The notes under the pieces are model-generated. The model did not search any database. It saw nothing but the letters and a program-made list of their open reading frames with translations, and was not told the origin of the DNA. A stretch of DNA of 29,577 bases, taken from contig CALEPV010000025.1 of assembly GCA_937910905.1 (NCBI GenBank), positions 1 to 29,577 on the forward strand. The letters run 5' to 3'. The position numbers were made by a program, and so were the translations under genes. This stretch comes from an uncultured Prevotellaceae bacterium. GTDB taxonomy: Bacteria; Bacteroidota; Bacteroidia; Bacteroidales; Bacteroidaceae. Below are positions 15,501 to 21,995 of this stretch, piece after piece (the first letter of the stretch is position 1; every line of letters begins with the position of its first letter).

Positions 15501-16398
15501 TGCTGTGCCGTTCGACATGGAGATAGACTTGCACACCGTGAACCAGCTCGACTGCCTGCACTACCTGCCGCGCACCGATGCGGGCAACGGTACGATACTG
15601 CGCGGCACCGTGCAGTACAGTCTGAACCGCACAGCGTGGAGCGAGCCGATGGCCTTCGAATGGACTGCCGATGCTGCGGTCAAGGAGATCAGTTTTGACG
15701 AGCATCCTACAGCGCGCTATCTGCGTCTGCACGTTACCGAGGCTCGTGGCAACTTCGGCAGCGGGCGGCAGATATATGTGTTCCGCGTGGCGGGCTCGGA
15801 CTACTACATTCCGGGCGACATCAACCACGACAACCGTCTGGACGAGAACGACCTGACATCCTACATGAACTACACAGGTCTGCGTAGCGGCGACGGCGAC
15901 TTCGAGGGCTATGTCTCGGGTGGCGACATCAACCAGAACGGTCTGATTGATGCCTACGACATCAGTCACGTGGGCATATCTCTCGAGAATGGCATCAGTG
16001 ATGAGGCTGTTCCGGCAGTGACAGGCAACGTGACAGTGACGGCCGACAAAAGCTTTGTGGCAGCTGGCGACATCGTGACAGTCACTGTGCGCGGTCGTGG
16101 GCTGCAGAGTGTCAATGCCCTGAGCCTCGCACTGCCGTACGATGCCGCCGTGCTGGAGTACATCACCACCGAAGCACCGGCGCTGGCCTCAATGCGCAAT
16201 CTCACATACAATCGTCTGCATACCAACGGACAGAAAGCACTCTATCCCACCTTCGTCAACTGCGGCGACAAGCCTGCCGTGGCGGGCGACCAGACGCTGA
16301 TGACCATCACCTTCCGCGCCAAGCAACGCGCACGCGTCAGCCTCACGGCCAAGGATGGTATGCTGGTGGACAAGCATCTGAATACACGTACATTCTAA
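12577..16398 (+). CDS. secreted multidomain GH31 glycosidase with FN3, F5/8C, dockerin-like and cohesin-like modules
   Basis: The 1273-residue protein starts with a signal peptide, with probable cleavage after Ala28 (MADA-QVV). A GH31 N-terminal beta domain leads into the catalytic barrel. Asp411 in KTDVAWVG is the likely nucleophile and Asp463 in WTGDQSGGDWEYIRFH the likely acid/base. Beta domains follow to about 845, then an FN3 domain (about 846-932), an F5/8 type C or CBM32-like module (about 933-1075), and a dockerin-like pair of calcium loops (DINHDNRLDENDL at 1081 and DINQNGLIDAYD). The last part (about 1148-1273) resembles a cohesin. The WVLPNDGYGAGYGQ and GDQSG motifs and the module set recall the GH31 branch with alpha-N-acetylgalactosaminidases, so mucin-type O-glycans are a plausible substrate, but this is inference. 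No type IX secretion tail or lipoprotein cysteine is visible. No SusC/D pair is nearby. Confidence 0.85.
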   Translation: MKLTRSKLMAFCMSLMLGIGAMAGMADAQVVVARLNPTAVEVRQPDGRTLTLDFYGPNIVRMFQDPHGGIVRSPVATPPAEILVRNPRRDVGQLKVEETAGTYELQTAAIRLHIDRQTGDIDVYEGDKLFAATHISAAVEYDGRSHTTLTLSRQQREQFYGGGVQNGHFAHGGRQIQIVNTNNWVDGGVASPSPFFWSTAGYGVLWYTFAPGHYDFGATDAAKVTLTHDTDYLDVFLMVDTQPVALLRDYYQLTGNPVLLPKFGFYEGHLNAYNRDYWLETEADGILFENGKRYRESQQDNGGTRETLNGELPGTYQFSARAVIDRYRAADMPLGWVLPNDGYGAGYGQTGTLEGNINNLRQFGEYARRMGVEVGLWTQSDLYPKEGVEAVLQRDIVREVRDAGVRVLKTDVAWVGTGYSFGLNGVADVGEIMPYYGNDARPFIISLDGWAGTQRYAGIWTGDQSGGDWEYIRFHIPTYIGSGLSGQPNITSDMDGIFGGRNLPVNVRDFQWKTFSPMQLNMDGWGSNPKYPQALGEPATSINRWYLKLKSMLMPYTYSIAHEAISGLPMIRAMSLDAGEKVSTMYQYLYGPNILVAPIYKGTRMQADGSDVRNNIYLPEGQWVDFFSGRCYEGGRIINEYECPLWKLPVFVRRGAIIPMIHAHNNPSQIDRHNRGFYFYPLGQSEFTVYDDDGTTQAYLAGESCTTRVTSSLDIDKKGRGTLTMTVEPTRGSYTGMETLQTTELIVMLQDKPKTVTLLLDGRKVRLDEAQTLKDFTENTNVYYYDAAPELNLWSTLGSEMGRLSVKHSPRLYVCVEDVDVTKTTIDVVVDGYTFDTTDHSLQNHGQLAAPQFTDAEAGDDVHPAYQLAVAWGSVDHADYYELLHQGTVYSQPGSQLVLEDLQADSAYDVAIRAVNADGASDWTHRTFRTQPDPLRFAVRGLKATTSCANQPGQGIAHMTDFDEGSIWHTAWDATAVPFDMEIDLHTVNQLDCLHYLPRTDAGNGTILRGTVQYSLNRTAWSEPMAFEWTADAAVKEISFDEHPTARYLRLHVTEARGNFGSGRQIYVFRVAGSDYYIPGDINHDNRLDENDLTSYMNYTGLRSGDGDFEGYVSGGDINQNGLIDAYDISHVGISLENGISDEAVPAVTGNVTVTADKSFVAAGDIVTVTVRGRGLQSVNALSLALPYDAAVLEYITTEAPALASMRNLTYNRLHTNGQKALYPTFVNCGDKPAVAGDQTLMTITFRAKQRARVSLTAKDGMLVDKHLNTRTF

Positions 16399-16454
16399 CT
16401 GGGGACGCAGGGCTTTGGGTATTCCAGCCCTGCCAGCCCTGCTGCTTCAACCTG

Positions 16455-16494
16455 CAGATAACAAAGAGCGGCTATCCTCACGGACAGCCGCTCT
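16455..16494 (-). terminator. terminator of the minus-strand small peptide gene
   Basis: AGAGCGGCT (16465-16473) pairs with AGCCGCTCT (16486-16494); inside, TCC and GGA add three pairs around a TCAC loop. On the minus strand the hairpin is followed by TTGTTAT, a weak T-rich tail, so it fits the end of the small peptide transcript. It could also stop read-through from GH31 on the plus strand, where the tail is not T-rich. Confidence 0.6.
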
Positions 16495-16550
16495 CTCAAA
16501 AATCATTTACCTTATAAACTAACTAACTTAAAACTCATTCCTTCTTTGGC

Positions 16551-16649
16551 TTAGTGAACGCAGGCGGCACTTCCACTGTTGGTCATGCCATTCAAGATTG
16601 CTAATGCCGCAACTGTTACGGCATATAGCGCGATTAGGGTTGCATTCAT
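16551..16649 (-). CDS. small hydrophobic peptide, 32 residues
   Basis: An ATG at 16647-16649 on the minus strand opens a 32-residue frame ending in TAA. The sequence begins MNATLIALYAVTVAALAILN, a continuous hydrophobic helix long enough to cross a membrane, and ends with a polar tail rich in Gly, Ser and Ala with one Cys (SGSAACVH). AAAGGA about ten bases before the ATG could serve as a ribosome site. The frame has its own -7 promoter box (16797-16804), a leader of about 140 bases with a hairpin, and a terminator (16465-16494), so it looks like an independent transcription unit. I know no family for it. A membrane peptide, a leader peptide or a toxin-like peptide are all possible, and a non-coding small RNA cannot be ruled out. 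Confidence 0.55.
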   Translation of the reverse strand: MNATLIALYAVTVAALAILNGMTNSGSAACVH

Positions 16650-16742
16650 AGTGTTAATCCTTTAATGAAACAATCTTATTTACCTTCGTGTGTCCTGGCA
16701 ATATCGCATTGCCTTTGACTTGGACTCATTACCTTAGTGGTC

Positions 16743-16785
16743 CAAAAGGAGTTCGTGTGTCACCGCTCTCGGTGGCCTCCTTTTG
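16743..16785 (-). promoter_or_regulatory. hairpin in the small peptide's 5' leader
   Basis: CAAAAGGAG (16743-16751) pairs with CTCCTTTTG (16777-16785), enclosing a second stem CACCG-CTCT-CGGTG (16761-16774). On the minus strand it begins about five bases after the predicted transcription start, so the transcript would carry a stable 5' hairpin. On the plus strand the same hairpin has a TTTTGTTTTG tail and could act as a terminator. Confidence 0.5.
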
Positions 16786-16796
16786 TTTTGCTGGTG

Positions 16797-16804
16797 CAAA
16801 GGTA
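16797..16804 (-). promoter_or_regulatory. -7 box of the small peptide gene
   Basis: The minus strand reads TACCTTTG here, an exact TAnnTTTG match. No good -33 TTTG is found at the standard distance, so this is a partial promoter call. Initiation would fall near 16790. Confidence 0.5.
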
Positions 16805-16974
16805 GGCCATTTTGGGTTAATATGGCTCGTATTTATGTTGCAAAACATATAATTTGCCCTTTTCCTTGACCTCTGTCAAAGAAAACGACTATCTGCAATG
16901 TGTAGTTTACTGTGTCGAACGGTTGTGATTAAATGCTAAATGATGTAGCAAATAGCAAAATAAGTAGGCCTAAG

Positions 16975-17006
16975 TTTGCGTTATATTGGAAAAGACGCTA
17001 ACTTAG
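16975..17006 (+). promoter_or_regulatory. candidate promoter of mannose-1-phosphate guanylyltransferase
   Basis: TTTG (16975-16978), a 20-base gap and TAACTTAG (16999-17006, one mismatch to TAnnTTTG) precede the gene by about 40 bases. The stretch 16805-16974 is AT-rich and holds nothing else I can name. Confidence 0.45.
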
Positions 17007-17047
17007 CCGTCGAAAGTTACACACCTTATCTAATTACCTAACTGACT

Positions 17048-18169
17048 ATGAACAACGAGGACAGAAACTACTGTCTTATCCTTGCCGGCGGTGTGGGCTC
17101 CCGCCTGTGGCCAACGAGCCGCGAGAAGATGCCCAAGCAGTTCATCGACTTTGGCGGTACAGGTCGGACGCTGATACAGCTGACCTACGATCGTTTTGCA
17201 TCGTTTATAGATCCAAACCATATTTATGTCTCTACGCAGGAAAGCTATCTGCCGCTCTTGCAGGCACAGCTACCGCAGTTGCCGCGTGAGCAGGTGTTGG
17301 CCGAGCCAGTACGACGAGGCACGCTGGCACCGGTGACTTGGGCAACGAGTGCCATCAACCGTATCTGTCCGGATGCACGCATGGTGGTATCACCGGCTGA
17401 TCAGGAAATATACGATTATGATGCCTTTCGCGAAGATATACTCCGCGCACTCGACTGGAGCGGTAGCCAGGATGGCGTGGTCACCATGTGCGTTAAGCCT
17501 ACACGATCCGAGACAGCCTATGGATATGTCCAGGCAGGTGAGCCTATGCCTGGTGTCGAGCGCATCTACCACGTAAAGACATTCACCGAGAAGCCGCCTG
17601 CCGACTTCGCACAGATGTTCATGGACAGTGGCGAGTTCTATTGGAACACAGGTCTGTTCGTCTTTGCGACCCACTACATGCTGAACAACATCATCAAGCA
17701 TGTGCCGGAATACCGCGATGAGTTCCCGGAGATGGCCAACTTGGGAGCTACGGCTGTCACTGAGGTGGTGCCGCGCTACTACTCTGCATTGCCCAATCTG
17801 TCGCTGGAGTACGCCGTTCTGGAGCACACCAGCCACAGCTACATGCAGGTCTGCCGCTTCGGATGGGCCGACCTAGGCAGCTGGCAGGGTGTCGGTACCG
17901 ATGCCATTCATGCTACGGGCCACAACACACCGCACCCGCCTACTGACATCAAGGTCGATGGTCGCGGCAATGTGACAGTGCACAGCGAAGCACTCTTCGA
18001 CGATGCTGCCGACAACATTGTGCGTCTGCCATCTGGCCATCTGGCAGTGGTTAGCGGACTTCAGGGCTTCGTGATAACAGAAGAGGACGGCGTGCTGATG
18101 ATTTGTCCGAAGGACGATGCTGCCGCCATGCGCCGGCTCCAGACGCTGGCACACCTCGACAGCCTGTAG
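17048..18169 (+). CDS. manC: mannose-1-phosphate guanylyltransferase
   Basis: The 373-residue enzyme makes GDP-mannose from GTP and mannose-1-phosphate, feeding GDP-fucose, capsule and glycoprotein synthesis. The nucleotidyltransferase signature LAGGVGSRLWPTSREKMPKQF spans residues 12-32. Further family marks are VSPADQEIYD, KTFTEKP, FYWNTGLFVF and FGWADLGSW. The length fits the single-domain form; the bifunctional ManC with a C-terminal isomerase domain is about 100 residues longer. It appears to be a single-gene unit with its own promoter and a strong terminator at 18224-18268. The symbol follows family usage. Confidence 0.9.
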   Translation: MNNEDRNYCLILAGGVGSRLWPTSREKMPKQFIDFGGTGRTLIQLTYDRFASFIDPNHIYVSTQESYLPLLQAQLPQLPREQVLAEPVRRGTLAPVTWATSAINRICPDARMVVSPADQEIYDYDAFREDILRALDWSGSQDGVVTMCVKPTRSETAYGYVQAGEPMPGVERIYHVKTFTEKPPADFAQMFMDSGEFYWNTGLFVFATHYMLNNIIKHVPEYRDEFPEMANLGATAVTEVVPRYYSALPNLSLEYAVLEHTSHSYMQVCRFGWADLGSWQGVGTDAIHATGHNTPHPPTDIKVDGRGNVTVHSEALFDDAADNIVRLPSGHLAVVSGLQGFVITEEDGVLMICPKDDAAAMRRLQTLAHLDSL

Positions 18170-18223
18170 GCTGATTTCCTATAGAGGGCTTCATCATTAT
18201 TGTGAGAACCAGAATTACAGCCG

Positions 18224-18268
18224 CGCCAGATACGAATTGTAACGTATCTGGCGTATTTTCTTGTTTTT
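18224..18268 (+). terminator. strong terminator after manC
   Basis: An 11-base perfect stem CGCCAGATACG (18224-18234) / CGTATCTGGCG (18243-18253) with an eight-base loop is followed by TATTTTCTTGTTTTT. This is a classic rho-independent terminator. Confidence 0.85.
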
Positions 18269-18291
18269 ATTAGCGGGTTCCTGTACTTTTG
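18260..18291 (+). promoter_or_regulatory. promoter of leuCD
   Basis: CTTG (18260-18263), a 20-base gap and TACTTTTG (18284-18291) match the Bacteroidota promoter. The -33 box sits in the T tract of the preceding terminator. The leader to the ATG at 18333 is about 35 bases, too short for a leucine attenuator. Confidence 0.6.
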
Positions 18292-18332
18292 TGCGCAATT
18301 TGAAAGTAAAGGCATAATACAAGTACAAAACA

Positions 18333-20399
18333 ATGAAACAAGGACGCACACTATTTGATAAAATCTGGGATGCACATGTCGTGCGACGTGTAGACGACGG
18401 TCCAACACAACTCTATATTGACCGCCTCTACTGCCACGAGGTGACATCGCCGCAGGCCTTCGACACCCTGCGTGACAAGGGCCTCGGTGTATTCCGTCCC
18501 GAGCAGGTGGTGGCAATGCCCGATCACAATACACCGTCGGACAATCAGGACTGCATCAAGGATCCCGTGGGACGCAAGCAGGTGGAGACGCTCAAACGCA
18601 ACTGTGAGGAGTTCGGCATCCGAAAGCACTTCACGATGGGTACTCCAGACAATGGCATCATCCACGTTGTAGGTCCGGAGAAGGCTCTGTCGTTGCCTGG
18701 TATGACCATAGTGTGCGGTGACAGCCATACCTCTACACATGGTGCTGTGGGTGCCATAGCGATGGGCATCGGCACGAGCGAGGTGGCTCAGGTGCTGTCT
18801 TCGCAATGCATCCTGCAGAGTAAACCGAAGACTATGCGCATCAACATAGAGGGCGCTCTGCCCGAGGACACTACGGCCAAGGACGTTGCACTCTATATAA
18901 TGGCGCAGATGACTACCAGCGGTGCCACGGGCTATGCTGTGGAGTACGCCGGTTCGGTGGTGCGCAACATGAGCATGGAGGGACGCCTCACGCTGTCCAA
19001 CCTCAGCATAGAGATGGGTAGCCGTGCAGGTCTCATTGCGCCCGACGAGATAACCTTCGCCTACATCAAGGGACGCGAGTACGCGCCCAAGGGAGAAGCA
19101 TGGGAGCAGGCTGTAGCCAAGTGGCGCCAGCTCTACTCTGACCCGGATGCGGTGTTCGACAAGGAAGTGACCTATCGCGGTGAGGAAATCACCCCGCGTA
19201 TCACCTACGGTACGAACCCAGGCGCTGGCATTGCCGTTGATGGGCACATACCCGCTTTGGATGAAGTGGCAGAGACTGAGCGCGACCAGTTCCTCAACCA
19301 GCTGGCATACATGCAGTTTGAGCCTGGACAGAAGCTGGAGGGAACACCGGTGGACTATGTCTTCCTTGGCGCATGTACCAATGGCCGTATTGAGGACTTC
19401 CGTGCCTTCGCCTCTGTGGTGAAGAGCCGCCATAAGGCTGAGGGCGTGACTGCATGGTTGGTGCCCGGCTCATGGCGTGTGCGTCAGCAGATAATAGACG
19501 AGGGTATAGACAAGGTATTGGAGGCCGCTGGCTTTGAGCTTCGCCTGCCGTCATGCTCCGCCTGCCTTGCCATGAATCCCGACAAGATACCTGCCGGCAA
19601 GCTGGCCATCAGCACCAGCAACCGCAACTTCGTCGGTCGTCAGGGTCCTGGCTCACGCACCATCCTTGCCAGCCCCTTGACTGTAGCTGCCAGTTCTGTG
19701 ACAGGCGTGATAACTGATCCGAGGTCTCTCAAGAATGTGCAATATGCCAAACAAGCTACTCCATCCCTAACGGAGAGAACGTGTGGAAGAGCCCGTTTCA
19801 ATATAGTTCAGTCCACATGCATACCCATAGCAATAGACAATTGTAATACGGACTTGATCATACCTGCTCGCTACCTGGCCAGCACGACACGTGATTCGAA
19901 GTTCTTCGGTGATGCATTCATGCACGACTTGCGCTTCGATGCCGACGGTAAGCCGGTGGCCGACTTCGTGATGAATCGTCCTGAGTACGCTGAAGCTCCT
20001 CATGAAGGAGTGCACGAGATAATCGTTGGCGGGAAGAACTGGGGCTCGGGCTCCAGCCGCGAACATGCAGCATGGGCCATCGCAGGCTATGGTGTCCGTG
20101 TGGTCATCAGCAGCAGCTTTGCCGACATCCATCGCAACAACCTTCTGAACTGCTTCGTGCTGCCTGTCATCGTGAGCCGCGAGTTCCAGCTGGAGCTCTT
20201 CGACAGCATAGCTGCTGACCCGCAGATGCAGGTGAAGGTGGATGTGCCAAACCAGACGGTGACCAACTTGGCAACAGGTCACAGCGAGCATTTTGACATC
20301 AATGGCTACAAGAAGTACTGTCTGATGAATGCCCTCGATGACATCGACTTCCTACTGGAGAACACGCAGAATATAGAGGAGTACGAGTGCAAAAAGTAA
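18333..20399 (+). CDS. leuCD: 3-isopropylmalate dehydratase, large and small subunits fused (LeuC-LeuD)
   Basis: The 688-residue protein joins a complete LeuC (about residues 1-465) to a complete LeuD (about 488-688) in one frame. It isomerises 2-isopropylmalate to 3-isopropylmalate, or citramalate to methylmalate. LeuC marks are GDSHTSTHGAVGAIAMGIGTSE and the 4Fe-4S ligands Cys348 (GACTNGR), Cys408 and Cys411 (PSCSACLAMNPD). LeuD marks are NTDLIIPARYL and GSGSSREHAAWAIAGYGVRVVI. The joining stretch (about 465-487) has no domain character and looks like a translated former spacer. Bacterial LeuC and LeuD are normally separate polypeptides; fungal enzymes are fused in this same order. The next gene begins at or just before the stop. 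Confidence 0.9.
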   Translation: MKQGRTLFDKIWDAHVVRRVDDGPTQLYIDRLYCHEVTSPQAFDTLRDKGLGVFRPEQVVAMPDHNTPSDNQDCIKDPVGRKQVETLKRNCEEFGIRKHFTMGTPDNGIIHVVGPEKALSLPGMTIVCGDSHTSTHGAVGAIAMGIGTSEVAQVLSSQCILQSKPKTMRINIEGALPEDTTAKDVALYIMAQMTTSGATGYAVEYAGSVVRNMSMEGRLTLSNLSIEMGSRAGLIAPDEITFAYIKGREYAPKGEAWEQAVAKWRQLYSDPDAVFDKEVTYRGEEITPRITYGTNPGAGIAVDGHIPALDEVAETERDQFLNQLAYMQFEPGQKLEGTPVDYVFLGACTNGRIEDFRAFASVVKSRHKAEGVTAWLVPGSWRVRQQIIDEGIDKVLEAAGFELRLPSCSACLAMNPDKIPAGKLAISTSNRNFVGRQGPGSRTILASPLTVAASSVTGVITDPRSLKNVQYAKQATPSLTERTCGRARFNIVQSTCIPIAIDNCNTDLIIPARYLASTTRDSKFFGDAFMHDLRFDADGKPVADFVMNRPEYAEAPHEGVHEIIVGGKNWGSGSSREHAAWAIAGYGVRVVISSSFADIHRNNLLNCFVLPVIVSREFQLELFDSIAADPQMQVKVDVPNQTVTNLATGHSEHFDINGYKKYCLMNALDDIDFLLENTQNIEEYECKK

Positions 20400-20404
20400 G
20401 CGAC

Positions 20405-21976
20405 ATGATACAACAGCAAGAGCCAAAGACTCCGCGAGCCCGTATGACGTCCCCGCATTTCATCGAGATTATGGACACCACGCTGCGCGATGGTGAGCAG
20501 ACTTCGGGTGTGAGCTTCATGCCGCACGAGAAGCTGATGATTTGCCGTGCGCTGCTTGAGGACCTGTGTGTAGATAGGGCAGAGGTGGCATCGGCACGTG
20601 TGAGCAGTGGTGAGATGGATGCCGTGCAGCGCATTTGCCGCTGGGCTGCGTCGAAGGATTGGCTCAATAGGGTTGAGATACTGGGTTTTGTCGATGATGG
20701 CAAGAGCCTTGACTGGATAGAGCAGGCTGGTGGCCGCGTTATAAACCTGCTTACCAAAGGCTCGCGTCGCCACTGCGAGGGACAGCTGGGCAAGACACTG
20801 GAGCAGCATGCGGCTGACATACGCCGTAATGTGCAGATGGCAGCAGAGCGTGGCATCAGCGTGAACGTATACTTGGAGGACTGGAGCAATGGCATGAAGG
20901 AGTCTGCATACGTGTTCGGGCTCATGGATGCTCTGTCAGACCTCCCGGTGAATCGCTTCATGCTTCCAGACACACTGGGTGTCCTCAACCCGCTGGAGGT
21001 GATACGCTTTATGCGTATGATGGTGCGTCGCTACCCGAATGTGCACTTCGACTTCCATGCCCACAATGACTACGACTTGGCAGTGAGCAACGTGCTGGGA
21101 GCTGTGCTCGGTGGTGCGCGAGGCCTTCATACGGCCATCAACGGACTGGGCGAGCGTGCCGGCAATGCGCCTCTAGCATCGGTGCAGGCCATTCTGGAGG
21201 ACCATTTCAATGCACATACCAACATCAACGAAGAGCGCCTGAACGATGTGGCGCACATGGTGGAGAGCTACAGCGGCATTGCCATTCCACCGAACAAACC
21301 TATCACGGGCAGTGCCGTGTTTACACAGGTGGCGGGAGTACATGCCGATGGCGACAATAAGCATGGCCTCTATCAGAATGCCCTGCTTCCGGAACGATTC
21401 GGTCGCAGGCGTGAGTATGCGCTGGGCAAGGCCAGTGGCAAGGCCAACATACAGATGAACCTGGAGCAGTTGGGTTTGGAACTGAACGAGGAGGACATGC
21501 GTAAGGTGACGGCACGCATCATAGAGCTGGGTGACAAGAAGGAGCTGGTCACACAGGACGATCTGCCCTACATCATACGCGATGTGCTGAAGCACGATGC
21601 TGTTGACCAGCGCGTTAAGCTGTTGTCATACATGGTGTCCACGGCCTATGGTCTGAAGCCTATGGCACAGGTGCGGCTCAGCGTAGACGACAAGATATAT
21701 GAGGAAAGTGCGCACGGCGATGGTCAGTACGATGCGTTCATGCGTGCAGTGCGCCACATCTACCGCGACCAGCTGGACCGTAGGTTCCCCTGGCTGTCGA
21801 ACTATAGCATAAGCATCCCACCGGGTGGACGTACCGACGCATTGGTGCAGTGCTCCATCGAGTGGGAGTTTAATGATAAGACATATCGCACGCACGCCCT
21901 TGATGCCGACCAGACAGAGGCGGCTATCAAGGCTACAATCAAGCTGCTCAACATCATTGAGCCCATCTACGCGTAG
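20405..21976 (+). CDS. LeuA/CimA-type synthase (2-isopropylmalate or citramalate synthase paralogue)
   Basis: The 523-residue protein has the HMGL-like catalytic barrel: MDTTLRDGEQTSGVSF near the N-terminus, FHAHNDYDLAVSN with the metal-binding His pair, and GLGERAGNAPLASV. The C-terminal third (about 390-523) looks like a LeuA regulatory dimer domain. It condenses acetyl-CoA with a 2-oxoacid. In Bacteroides a second LeuA-like gene sits beside leuCD and a citramalate synthase role has been proposed for this kind; pyruvate or 2-oxoisovalerate cannot be chosen from sequence alone. I set the start at 20405, five bases after the leuCD stop. An ATG at 20387 overlaps leuCD by 13 bases and is also possible. 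leuA proper and leuB are not in the window. Confidence 0.82.
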   Translation: MIQQQEPKTPRARMTSPHFIEIMDTTLRDGEQTSGVSFMPHEKLMICRALLEDLCVDRAEVASARVSSGEMDAVQRICRWAASKDWLNRVEILGFVDDGKSLDWIEQAGGRVINLLTKGSRRHCEGQLGKTLEQHAADIRRNVQMAAERGISVNVYLEDWSNGMKESAYVFGLMDALSDLPVNRFMLPDTLGVLNPLEVIRFMRMMVRRYPNVHFDFHAHNDYDLAVSNVLGAVLGGARGLHTAINGLGERAGNAPLASVQAILEDHFNAHTNINEERLNDVAHMVESYSGIAIPPNKPITGSAVFTQVAGVHADGDNKHGLYQNALLPERFGRRREYALGKASGKANIQMNLEQLGLELNEEDMRKVTARIIELGDKKELVTQDDLPYIIRDVLKHDAVDQRVKLLSYMVSTAYGLKPMAQVRLSVDDKIYEESAHGDGQYDAFMRAVRHIYRDQLDRRFPWLSNYSISIPPGGRTDALVQCSIEWEFNDKTYRTHALDADQTEAAIKATIKLLNIIEPIYA

Positions 21977-21995
21977 CATGCACAGGGCCGCATGC

